A stretch of DNA of 64,000 nucleotides from Oxalobacteraceae bacterium OTU3CINTB1 (GTDB taxonomy: Bacteria; Pseudomonadota; Gammaproteobacteria; Burkholderiales; Burkholderiaceae_D). The notes beneath the pieces are model-generated. The model searched no databases, was not told the origin of the DNA, and saw nothing but the letters and a program-made list of their open reading frames with translations. Made by a program: the position numbers and the translations under genes. Below are positions 25,981-34,120 of this stretch, piece by piece. The stretch covers positions 4,402,001 through 4,466,000 of the forward strand of contig CP099652.1 in assembly GCA_024123955.1 (NCBI GenBank), given 5' to 3'. Position 1 is the first letter of the stretch. Every line of letters starts with the position of its first letter.

Positions 25981-26405
25981 CGCGCGCCACGGGTGTGCAT
26001 GGAGATGTTGGTGAGCCGCTCGAACTGGCACAGATCGAGCACGTGCACGATGTCCTGGTATTTTGCCAGCTGGTCGCCATCGATGCGTATGCGGCGACCT
26101 GGATCGCGGGCGCCCTCCATTTTCAACCGTCCGTGCAGCGCCTGGGTCGACACCGGCTCGCCATCGAGGAAGAACTTGCCGTCCTTGTCGACGCCGATCA
26201 CCAGCGGCGCCGGGCCGGCCTCGTCGCGCTCCAGGCTGACCTGGGAAATCGGCAGGGTGACCGGCAACTCCTTCTGCGGCTTGTGCGCGTCCGGCTGCTT
26301 GAACGACGTCGCCACCATGAAGAACATCAGCAGAAAAAAGATACAGTCGATCAGCGCGATCAGGCCGATTTCCGGCTGCTCGTCCTCGCCCAGGTTAATG
26401 CGCAT
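25977..26405 (-). CDS. ExbD/TolR-type biopolymer transport protein
   Basis: A 142-residue protein with one N-terminal membrane helix (about 14-34, IGLIALIDCIFFLLMFFMVATSF) carrying the conserved Asp needed for proton flow, and a periplasmic ExbD domain. It overlaps the exbB gene by 11 bases upstream and the TonB-position gene by four bases downstream, so the three are translationally coupled. Confidence 0.9.
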   Translation of the reverse strand: MRINLGEDEQPEIGLIALIDCIFFLLMFFMVATSFKQPDAHKPQKELPVTLPISQVSLERDEAGPAPLVIGVDKDGKFFLDGEPVSTQALHGRLKMEGARDPGRRIRIDGDQLAKYQDIVHVLDLCQFERLTNISMHTRGAR

Positions 26406-27120
26406 GCGACACCACGTGCAGGTTTTGCGGCGCGGGGTCGCCGTGCAGGAACCATTCGTCGATCAAGCTGTTGATCTTTTTTTCCAGCGCCAGGCCGAAG
26501 AAGGCCTGCCGGTTCTTGAGGAAATGGTGCATGCCCAGCGCCGGCAGCGCCACGCACAAGCCGGCGGCGGTATTGATCAACGCTTTCGAGATGCCGCCGG
26601 CCAGCAGCGCGGGGTTGCCCATGCCTTCAGAGAACGCGATCACATGGAAGGCGTCGATCATGCCGACCACGGTGCCGAGCAAGCCGACGATGGGCGCCAC
26701 CGTGGCGACGATCGCCAGCGCATACGCCTTTTGCTGATGGTGCCGCAACTCCATCGACGCGATGTCGCCGGCGCCGCTGTTGACGACGGCGTATCCATGC
26801 TGGCGGTGCGCGACCATATAGGCGATCACGCGAGCCAGGGTGCTATCGTCTTCGGCGAGCAGCTGTTGCAGCCTGGTGAAATCCTGCGCGGCCCACAGCG
26901 GCTTGACCCTTTCCACCAGCCCGTCCGGCACGATGGCGCGGGCGCGGAAGTGCATGAGCCGCTCGATCGAGACGGCCAGGAACAGGATCGACAAACCGAG
27001 CGTGACGACGATGGCCGCGCCGCCCTCGGCCGCCTGTTCGACGATATTGATCTCGGCGGCGTGGGCAGCGTTGTGGAGGACGAGCATGGCGACGAGTGCG
27101 AGGGAGAGATTTTTGTTCAT
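26395..27120 (-). CDS. ExbB/TolQ/MotA-type proton channel protein
   Basis: A 241-residue protein taken from ATG 27120. A signal-peptide-like N-terminus (ending HAAEIN) precedes the first membrane segment (about 35-55), as in some ExbB proteins. The conserved MotA/TolQ/ExbB core appears near residues 130-200 (APIVGLLGTVVGMIDAFHVIA, ISKALINTAAGLCVALPAL). It forms the stator channel with the following ExbD protein. Confidence 0.9.
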   Translation of the reverse strand: MNKNLSLALVAMLVLHNAAHAAEINIVEQAAEGGAAIVVTLGLSILFLAVSIERLMHFRARAIVPDGLVERVKPLWAAQDFTRLQQLLAEDDSTLARVIAYMVAHRQHGYAVVNSGAGDIASMELRHHQQKAYALAIVATVAPIVGLLGTVVGMIDAFHVIAFSEGMGNPALLAGGISKALINTAAGLCVALPALGMHHFLKNRQAFFGLALEKKINSLIDEWFLHGDPAPQNLHVVSHAH

Positions 27121-27327
27121 GCCCTGAACATAGCAAGGTCCGGGCCATGCCTGTATCGCCGCCTTTATGCGCATTTGCCGCGATTGTCCGACGGCCGGTT
27201 GACCATTACCGCACACCGACTGTCCGAAAATGAACACCGCGACGAATGCGAGCATTTCCGGGGCGACCGAGTCCTGCCTGCAGGCAACCGTGCTTCGCCT
27301 GCAAGCGGATTTGGCTATATTTTAGAC

Positions 27328-28224
27328 ATGGGAAAAATCTACATCGGCATCTCCGGCTGGCGCTACCAAGGCTGGCGCGGCGTGTTTTATCCGGAAGGGC
27401 TGGCGCAGGCGCGCGAGCTCGAATTCGCCTCGCGCGCGCTGCCGACGATCGAATTGAACGGTTCCTTCTACTCGCTGCAGCGCCCGTCCAGCTACACCGC
27501 ATGGTACGAGGCCACGCCGCCGGGCTTCGTCTTCAGCCACAAGGGCAACCGCTACCTGACGCACATCCTGCGCCTGGGCGACGGCATCGACAAGGCGGTG
27601 GCCAACGTCATGGCCTCCGGCGTGTTCGCGCTGCGCGAAAAACTGGGTCCGTTCCTGTGGCAGCTGCCGCCCAACTTCCGCTTCGACGCCGAGCGGCTGG
27701 AGCAGTTTTTCAGCCTGCTGCCGCGCGACCTGGAACAGGCGCAGCGCCTGGCGCGCCGGCACGAGCCGCGCATGAACGGCAAGGTCGCGTTGGACATCGA
27801 CGCCAATCACAAGCTGCGTCACGCGATCGAGATTCGCCACGACAGCTTCGTCGATCCCGCTTTCGTCGCGCTGCTGCGCAAATACAAGGTGGCCCTGGTG
27901 GTGGCCGACACCGCCGGAAAATTCCCCTACTACGAGGATGTGACGTCGGACTTCATGTATCTGCGCCTGCACGGCGCCGAGGAACTTTACGCCAGCGGCT
28001 ACGACGACGAGGCGCTGGAGCGCTGGGCCGCGCGCATCCGCGCCTGGAGCACCGGCGGGCAACCGGACGACGCCAAACTGATATCGGACAAGCCGCCGCC
28101 GGCACGCGCCAAGCGCGACGTCTACTGCTACTTCGACAACGACATCAAAGTGCGGGCGCCGTTCGACGCGCGCAGCCTGATCGAAAAATTGGAATTGGCC
28201 GGCGGCCTGGCGTCATTTGGCTGA
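27328..28224 (+). CDS. DUF72 (YecE-like) protein
   Basis: A 298-residue cytosolic TIM-barrel protein of the DUF72 family. Hallmarks are IYIGISGWRYQGWRGVFYP at the start, then LNGSFYSLQRPSSYTAWY, FSHKGNRYLTH, LGPFLWQLPPNF, EIRHDSF and YLRLHG. The true start is the ATG at 27328. The much longer open frame upstream runs antisense to exbB/exbD and is not coding. The 3' end overlaps the CLC gene by 12 bases on the other strand. The biochemical function of the family is not established. Confidence 0.88.
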   Translation: MGKIYIGISGWRYQGWRGVFYPEGLAQARELEFASRALPTIELNGSFYSLQRPSSYTAWYEATPPGFVFSHKGNRYLTHILRLGDGIDKAVANVMASGVFALREKLGPFLWQLPPNFRFDAERLEQFFSLLPRDLEQAQRLARRHEPRMNGKVALDIDANHKLRHAIEIRHDSFVDPAFVALLRKYKVALVVADTAGKFPYYEDVTSDFMYLRLHGAEELYASGYDDEALERWAARIRAWSTGGQPDDAKLISDKPPPARAKRDVYCYFDNDIKVRAPFDARSLIEKLELAGGLASFG

Positions 28225-29481
28225 CGGCGGCGGCAGGCGGTCACGCGGCACCGGCGGCACGCGGTACTTGGCCATGCCCGATTTTTGCGAGCGGTAGATG
28301 CCGCAACGGCCGGAGAACAGATAAGCCACCACGCATGCCATCGCGGCGAAGGGACCGATCTGCGGGCCAAACAGCTCGATCGCCATGATGGTCGACGCCA
28401 GCGGCGTATTGGCCGCCCCGGCGAACACCGCGACAAAGCCCAGCGCCGCCAGCAAAGGGAAAGGCAGATGCAGCAAAGGCGCAAGCGCGTTGCCGAGCGT
28501 GGCGCCGATGAAGAACAGCGGCGTCACCTCCCCGCCTTTGAATCCGCTGCCCAGCGAAGCGACCGTGAAAGCGAACTTGCCGAAGAAATCCCACGGCGCC
28601 AGCGGCTGCTGGAACGCCTCGACGATCACCGGAATCCCCAGGCCGATGTAGCGCGTGCCGAAAAACCAGGCGGCGACGGCGACGACCGCGCCGCCGATCA
28701 TCGGCCGCAGCGGCGCATACGCGATAAGACGCTTCATAAAAGCCGACGCCGCGTGCGTGGACCTGGCGAAGGCCATGCCGGCCAGGCCGAACACGACGCC
28801 CGCCGCCAGCACGGCGGCAACGCTGGCAAAGCCGACCGCCACCACCGTATTCATCGGATAGTGCGTGTGATGGACGCCCCAGGCCATGCCCACCTGGTCG
28901 GCCGCCACGGCGGCGACGATGCACGGAAAGATGGCGTCGTAACGCAGGCGGCCGACGGCCAGCACCTCCATGCCGAAGATGGCGCCGGCCAGCGGCGTGC
29001 CGAAGACGGAGGCGAAACCGGCGCTGATGCCGGCCATGAGCACGATGCGGCGATCGGCGTGGCGCAGGCGCAGCGCGTAGGTCAACTGATCGGCCAGCGC
29101 CCCGCCCATCTGCACGGCCGTGCCCTCGCGGCCCACCGAAGCGCCGAACAGGTGCGATACGACGGTGCCGACCAAGACCAATGGCGCCATGCGCAGCGGG
29201 ACGACTTTCTGCGGATCGTGGATCTCGTCGATCAGCAGGTTGTTACCGGCTTCCACGCTGCTACCCGTTTTCAGATACAGCCAGCCGACGGCGAAGCCGG
29301 CCAGCGGCAGCAGCCAGATGATCCACGCGTGCGCCTCGCGCCATCGGGTCGCGTAGTCCAGTGCAAAAAGGAAGAAAGCCGAAGCGGTGCCACTGAGCGC
29401 GGCGATCACGCCGGCGATACAGGTCCACTTGGCGACGTACGCCAGCAAAGCCGTTTGTTCGGGATAAAGAGAGAATTTCAT
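28213..29481 (-). CDS. CLC-family anion transporter, probably the fluoride-exporting type
   Basis: A 422-residue membrane protein, start at 29481. It has the CLC motifs GREGTAVQMGGALAD with the gating Glu, FGTPLAGAIFGMEV and GSGFKGGEVTPLFFIGATLGN. The canonical Cl-binding GSGIP motif is not seen; the equivalent position reads GNNL. GREGT in place of GREGP and the missing Ser motif are features I associate with fluoride/proton antiporters (CLC-F) rather than chloride channels. Substrate is inferred. Confidence 0.85.
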   Translation of the reverse strand: MKFSLYPEQTALLAYVAKWTCIAGVIAALSGTASAFFLFALDYATRWREAHAWIIWLLPLAGFAVGWLYLKTGSSVEAGNNLLIDEIHDPQKVVPLRMAPLVLVGTVVSHLFGASVGREGTAVQMGGALADQLTYALRLRHADRRIVLMAGISAGFASVFGTPLAGAIFGMEVLAVGRLRYDAIFPCIVAAVAADQVGMAWGVHHTHYPMNTVVAVGFASVAAVLAAGVVFGLAGMAFARSTHAASAFMKRLIAYAPLRPMIGGAVVAVAAWFFGTRYIGLGIPVIVEAFQQPLAPWDFFGKFAFTVASLGSGFKGGEVTPLFFIGATLGNALAPLLHLPFPLLAALGFVAVFAGAANTPLASTIMAIELFGPQIGPFAAMACVVAYLFSGRCGIYRSQKSGMAKYRVPPVPRDRLPPPSAK

Positions 29482-29581
29482 GCAGCCAGCGGCAACTCCG
29501 GGGTCAGGTCCACCAATTCTACACGAGCACATCGCTGCCGCCGAGGGTACGCGGAACCTTCGCTCCCCGTACCCTCCCGTA

Positions 29582-30946
29582 TCAATGGTGATGCTTGGCG
29601 TCGCGCTTGACGTTCATCGTCTCCGTCGGCTTGGACGGCGGCACGCCCGGTGCGCGTGGCGCCGGCGGCACTTCGCCGGTCCACTCGTAAGCCACCGTGC
29701 CCTTCGGATGCCGGTACCAGCCAGGGTCCTTGTAATCGTCGCGCGCCAGCCCCTCGCGGACTTTGACCGTGGTGAACATGCCGCCCATCTCCAGTCCGCC
29801 GAAAGGTCCGTCCCCGCTCATCATCGGCAGGGTGTTCTCCGGCAGCGGCATCTGCATGTCGCCCATCGAACCACCCTTGTCGCCCATGACCATATAGCCC
29901 GGCACCAGCTTGTTGATTTTCTCGGCGACGCCGGTGTGATCGACGCCAATCATGGTCGGCACGTTGTGACCCATCGCGTTCATCGTATGGTGCGATTTGT
30001 GGCAATGGAAGGCCCAGTCGCCCGGCGCGTCGGCGACGAATTCAATGGCCCGCATCTGGCCGACGGCGACGTCGGTGGTCACCTCCGGCCAACGCGCCGA
30101 CGGCCGCACCCAGCCGCCGTCCGTCCCCGTCACTTCGAAAGTGTGACCGTGCAGGTGGATCGGATGGTTGGTCATCGTCAGGTTGCCGGCGCGGATGCGC
30201 ACCCGGTCGTTCTTGCGCACCACCATCGGATCGATGCCGGGGAAGGCGCGGCTGTTGAACGTCCACAGATTAAAGTCGAGCATCGTGTTGATCTTCGGCG
30301 TGTAGCTGCCAGGTTCGATGTCGTAGGCGCTCAGCAGGAAGACGAAGTCGCGTTCCACCGCGTGCTGCTTCGGGTCCTTCGGGTGCGTGATCCAGAAGCC
30401 CATCATCCCCATCGCCATCTGCGCCATCTCGTCGGCATGCGGGTGGTACATGAAGGTGCCGGCGTGGCGCGCGACGAATTCGTAGACGAAGGTCTTACCC
30501 GGCTGGATGCCGGGCTGCGTCAAACCGGTGATGCCGTCCATGCCGTTCGGCAGAAGCTGGCCGTGCCAGTGCACGCTGGTGTGCTCGGGCAGTTTATTGG
30601 TGACGAAGATGCGCACGCGGTCGCCCTCCACCACTTCGATCGTCGGGCCGGGACTCTGTCCGTTGTAGCCCCACAGGTTGGCCGTCATGCCGGGCGCCAG
30701 TTCGCGCACCACCGGTTCGGCCACCAGGTGGAACTCCTTGACGCCGTCCTTCATCCGCCACGGCAAAGTCCAGCCATTAAGCGTGACGACGGGATTGTAC
30801 GGGCGGCCGTTGGGCGGCACCAGCGGCGGCGCGGTGGCGGCCGACGATTGCACCGGCGCCTCCGGCAGCGAGGCCGCGCCGGCCTTGGTGACCATGCCGG
30901 CGCCAATGAGGGCTGCGCCGCTGAGGAATGATCTGCGGGTGGTCAT
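29582..30946 (-). CDS. Tat-exported multicopper oxidase (copper tolerance type)
   Basis: A 454-residue oxidase with a twin-arginine signal (TTRRSFLSGAALIGAG). All four copper-binding clusters are present: HWHG (126-129), HPHAD (168-172), HPIHLHGH (261-268) and HCHKSHHTM (314-322). A Met-rich region follows (about 345-400, MGDMQMPLPENTLPMM), and the tail ends in HHH. It would oxidise Cu(I) or other substrates in the periplasm. It overlaps the upstream TolC-family gene by four bases (ATGA). Confidence 0.92.
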   Translation of the reverse strand: MTTRRSFLSGAALIGAGMVTKAGAASLPEAPVQSSAATAPPLVPPNGRPYNPVVTLNGWTLPWRMKDGVKEFHLVAEPVVRELAPGMTANLWGYNGQSPGPTIEVVEGDRVRIFVTNKLPEHTSVHWHGQLLPNGMDGITGLTQPGIQPGKTFVYEFVARHAGTFMYHPHADEMAQMAMGMMGFWITHPKDPKQHAVERDFVFLLSAYDIEPGSYTPKINTMLDFNLWTFNSRAFPGIDPMVVRKNDRVRIRAGNLTMTNHPIHLHGHTFEVTGTDGGWVRPSARWPEVTTDVAVGQMRAIEFVADAPGDWAFHCHKSHHTMNAMGHNVPTMIGVDHTGVAEKINKLVPGYMVMGDKGGSMGDMQMPLPENTLPMMSGDGPFGGLEMGGMFTTVKVREGLARDDYKDPGWYRHPKGTVAYEWTGEVPPAPRAPGVPPSKPTETMNVKRDAKHHH

Positions 30947-32334
30947 GGGGTTACTCCTTTGTTGGTTGACTGACGGTCGCCGAGGCGGCCACCCAATGCG
31001 GCTTCGAGATTGGCTTGCGCGGTCCAGTAGTCCTTGAGCGCGCCGATGTAGCCGTTGACGGCGGCCGATTGTTCGCGGGCGTCGGCCAGCAGTTCGAATA
31101 CGCTCATCAGCATGCCGTTGTAGCGCAACAGGGTTTCGTCGGCCAGCTTTTTACGCAGCGGGACCACATGATCACGATAGTGGCGCGCCAGCTCGTAGGA
31201 GGCGCGATAGTCGGCGTAGCTTTCGCGCGCCTCGCTGCGGGCGTTGATGGCCGCTTGCGCCAGCAGATTGACCGATTGCATATAGGTCGCCTCGGCCCGC
31301 GCCACCCGCGTCGAGCCCCACTCGAACAATGGAATCTCCAGCGACAGCTCATAGCCGCGCGCGTTCGTCCGGCCTTCGCTATTACTGACCACACCCAGAT
31401 CGAGCACGTTGATGAAGCGCGTGGTCTTGGTCAGACCAAGGGTCGATGCCGTGTGCGCCGTATCGAGTTTGGCGGCCTGGATGTCCAATCGCTCGTTGAC
31501 GGCGATCTGCTCGATGTCGCCCAATTCCTGCGGCGCGGCGGGCAGCTCGGGCAAATGGTCCGGCAGCTTGTACGCGGTCTGCGCGCCGCTCAGTCCCATC
31601 AGGCGGGTCAGCTTTTCGCGCGCGGCGACGGCCGCCTTGCGCGCGGCGCTGACGTCGGCCACCGTTTGCGCGTGGTAGGCCTGTTCGCGCGCCACGTCCA
31701 TCGCGCTCCAGTTGCCGGCCTTGCGCATGCGGTCGGCCAGTTCGGCGCTGGCCTGCGCCGATTCCTCCACCTGCACGGCGTATTCGGCGCTCTGGTTGGC
31801 GGCCACCGCCTCCACCCACGCGCGGCGGGTGTCGGCGGCGACCTTCAGCGCCTCGTTCGAAACCAGCAGTTTGGTCTGCTCGTAGCGGCGCCCTTCGATG
31901 CGGCCGGCCAGCGGCGCCATGATCAAGCTGAGAAGATTGAAGGTCAGCGTGCGTTCGATACTGACCTCACCGCCGCCGTGGCTACGTTTAAAATCGAACA
32001 CGGGATTTTGCAAGCGCCCGGCCTGCACCAGGTCCGCTTCGGCGATGCCAAGCGACCAATAACTCGCTTGCAGCCCCCGATTATTCAACAGCGCGATATG
32101 CACCGCTTCGTCGACAGCCAGTGGCTGCCCCAGTTTTTTGTCGATGACGGCGGCCAGCGCACGGGCGTCGTCGTCGTTGCGCGGCAGGCGGCCGGCGACG
32201 CTGGCGCTCAGGCCCGTACGTTGTTCGCTGACGCCGGCGGCGGCGCCGAAGCCGCCGTCGCCGGACAGCGACGCGCAGCCGCCGAGCAGCAGCGCCATGC
32301 TGGCGCCACCGGCGAGTTTATGCAGACAATTCAT
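30943..32334 (-). CDS. TolC-family outer-membrane lipoprotein of the copper locus
   Basis: A 463-residue protein. The signal sequence ends in a lipobox (LLLGGCAS). The rest has the paired coiled-coil and strand pattern of outer-membrane efflux proteins (VDEAVHIALLNNRGLQASYW, RLDIQAAKLD, YELSLEIPLFEWG, ESYADYRASYELARHYRDHV). No RND pump or membrane-fusion gene is in the window. It is translationally coupled to the multicopper oxidase. A GTG three codons earlier (32343) is an alternative start. Confidence 0.88.
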   Translation of the reverse strand: MNCLHKLAGGASMALLLGGCASLSGDGGFGAAAGVSEQRTGLSASVAGRLPRNDDDARALAAVIDKKLGQPLAVDEAVHIALLNNRGLQASYWSLGIAEADLVQAGRLQNPVFDFKRSHGGGEVSIERTLTFNLLSLIMAPLAGRIEGRRYEQTKLLVSNEALKVAADTRRAWVEAVAANQSAEYAVQVEESAQASAELADRMRKAGNWSAMDVAREQAYHAQTVADVSAARKAAVAAREKLTRLMGLSGAQTAYKLPDHLPELPAAPQELGDIEQIAVNERLDIQAAKLDTAHTASTLGLTKTTRFINVLDLGVVSNSEGRTNARGYELSLEIPLFEWGSTRVARAEATYMQSVNLLAQAAINARSEARESYADYRASYELARHYRDHVVPLRKKLADETLLRYNGMLMSVFELLADAREQSAAVNGYIGALKDYWTAQANLEAALGGRLGDRQSTNKGVTP

Positions 32335-32402
32335 GTCCAACACCTCAGGTTAATGTAGAAATGGGATGCGTTGCGCAGCTCGTGGACGGAGCTGTCGCGG
32401 GG

Positions 32403-32819
32403 TCAGACGAAATTGCCTTGAGGGGGACGTTCGGGGTGGGCCAGATCGACCGCGCGGGGGAACTCGGAGTGGAACGGAATGGCGGAGGATACCGCCGGCA
32501 GCACCGGCACGGTGATCGTCTGCGCCATGAACGGCGCGCCGGCGACGCAGCAGGCCGCGCCGCCGCATTTGATGCCGCCGTGATTGTGGCCGGCATGACT
32601 CGACTGGTCCGGCTGGTCGGGCGATATTTGCCGCTCCTGATCATGCATGGCTGCCATCATCGCCGCGTGGTCGTGCGGACCGGAAGGCATCGCCGTGTGC
32701 CCTGCCGCCGACACTGCGGGAGCGGCGGGCGCGCACAGCATCATCGATGCGGACGCGTATCCCTGATAAGGGAGCGCCAGCATCATCAGCCATACGATCA
32801 GAGTGCGGAACAGGGTCAT
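32403..32819 (-). CDS. Met/His-rich exported protein of the copper locus
   Basis: A 138-residue protein with a signal peptide (about 1-23, MLALPYQGYASA) and a mature part rich in His and Met (HDHAAMMAAMHDQE, SHAGHNHGG) plus Cys (IKCGGAACC), consistent with copper binding. It precedes the TolC-family and oxidase genes on the same strand by about 70 bp and is probably their first co-transcribed gene. I know no biochemical function for it. Confidence 0.7.
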   Translation of the reverse strand: MTLFRTLIVWLMMLALPYQGYASASMMLCAPAAPAVSAAGHTAMPSGPHDHAAMMAAMHDQERQISPDQPDQSSHAGHNHGGIKCGGAACCVAGAPFMAQTITVPVLPAVSSAIPFHSEFPRAVDLAHPERPPQGNFV

Positions 32820-32882
32820 GCACCCATGGTATCACACGCCGCCCGGGATGCTAAGTGCGGCCGGGGGGCCGCTAAGCCCCCC

Positions 32883-33122
32883 TTAAGCCAGTCGCACCAG
32901 CGGGTTGGCGATGATATTGTCGATTTGCCGGATGGCCTCGTCGCAGGCGGCGGCGATGGCTTCGTCCTCGCTGTCGCGGACGAATTGCATCGTCGCGCCC
33001 TCGAACACTTCCACGCCGTTGGCGTTGGCACGTTCGATGTCGCAGCTGGCGCTCCATTTGTGGTCGCTGGTTGGCAGGGCCGTTGGAATGATTTCCCAGC
33101 CTTTGTAGTGAATTTTATCCAT
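32883..33122 (-). CDS. Small conserved protein, possibly CV_2116-like
   Basis: A 79-residue soluble protein (KIHYKGWEIIPTALP, DHKWSASCDIERAN, EAIAAACDEAIRQIDNII). The compact alpha/beta pattern recalls the small CV_2116-type domain of betaproteobacteria. TCAAGGAGTCAGTC upstream of the ATG is a good ribosome site. Function unknown. Confidence 0.65.
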   Translation of the reverse strand: MDKIHYKGWEIIPTALPTSDHKWSASCDIERANANGVEVFEGATMQFVRDSEDEAIAAACDEAIRQIDNIIANPLVRLA

Positions 33123-33247
33123 GACTGACTCCTTGATTTCGGACAGACTATCATGAAGAGATACCGCTTACGCGCACGCCTGCGCATCTTTCAGCGAAAA
33201 AACATTCGGCGAGGGTAGTCGTTATGATTTTTTATTATAATGAACGC

Positions 33248-34099
33248 ATGAAGCCACTTATACAAGCCTCCCACGACAAAAACACGGGCACCGTCACCTA
33301 TGTCGTGTACGAAAACGACGGCAGCGACTGCGCGATCATCGACTCGGTGCTCGATTTCGACCCCAAATCGGGCCGCACCTCCACCGCGTCCGCCGACCTG
33401 GTGGTCGACTTCGTGCGCGCGCACCGCCTCAACGTCGTCTGGATGCTGGAGACGCACGCCCACGCCGACCACCTGTCGGCCGCGCCGTACCTTGCGCGGC
33501 AGTTGGGCGGGCGCACCGGCATCGGCGCCGAAATCGCCGTCGTGCAGCAAGCCTTCGCGCGGGTTTTCCCCCAGCGGGCGGGCATCGAGCGCAGCTTCGA
33601 CCACCTGTTCCAGCCCGACGAGATGTTCGCCATCGGCGCCTTGCAGGCGCGCGCGCTGCATGTGCCGGGCCACACGCCGGCCGACATGGCCTACCAGATC
33701 GGCGACGCCGTCTTCGTCGGCGACACCATGTTCATGCCGGACGTGGGCACGGCGCGCTGCGACTTCCCCGGCGGCTGCGCGGCCACGTTGTACCGCTCCG
33801 TGCGCAGGCTGCTCGACCTGCCGCCGCAAACGCGTTTGTTCATGTGCCACGACTATCCGCCGGCCGGCCGCGAGGCGCGCTGGGAGGTGACGGTGGCCGA
33901 GCAAAGCGAAAAGAACATCCACATCCGCGCGGGCGTGACCGAGGAACAGTTCGTGGAGATGCGCACCAGGCGCGATGCGACCCTGGACATGCCGATGCTG
34001 ATCCTACCGGCGATCCAGGTCAATATCAGCGCCGGGCAGCTGCCCGAGGCCGAGGAGAACGGCGTGCGGTATCTGAAGATACCGCTCAACGCCTTTTGA
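33248..34099 (+). CDS. Metallo-beta-lactamase-fold hydrolase, persulfide dioxygenase-like
   Basis: A 283-residue protein from ATG 33248; an earlier in-frame ATG (33224) lies within the probable promoter, since TATAAT occurs at 33236-33241. The metal site is intact: THAHADHLS, VPGHTPAD and GDTMFMPDVGTARCDFPGG. The last pattern is typical of ETHE1/Blh persulfide dioxygenases, which oxidise glutathione persulfide during sulfide detoxification. If the TATAAT is the -10 box, the transcript would start almost at the ATG. Confidence 0.82.
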   Translation: MKPLIQASHDKNTGTVTYVVYENDGSDCAIIDSVLDFDPKSGRTSTASADLVVDFVRAHRLNVVWMLETHAHADHLSAAPYLARQLGGRTGIGAEIAVVQQAFARVFPQRAGIERSFDHLFQPDEMFAIGALQARALHVPGHTPADMAYQIGDAVFVGDTMFMPDVGTARCDFPGGCAATLYRSVRRLLDLPPQTRLFMCHDYPPAGREARWEVTVAEQSEKNIHIRAGVTEEQFVEMRTRRDATLDMPMLILPAIQVNISAGQLPEAEENGVRYLKIPLNAF

Positions 34100-34120
34100 T
34101 GTCGGGATGCCGGCGCGGCT

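Noticed and set aside
25543..27327. Long open frame continuous with the DUF72 gene
   Set aside because: It runs antisense through exbB, exbD and the TonB-position gene, has low-complexity Arg/His/Gln-rich translation, and the DUF72 family start is clearly at 27328.
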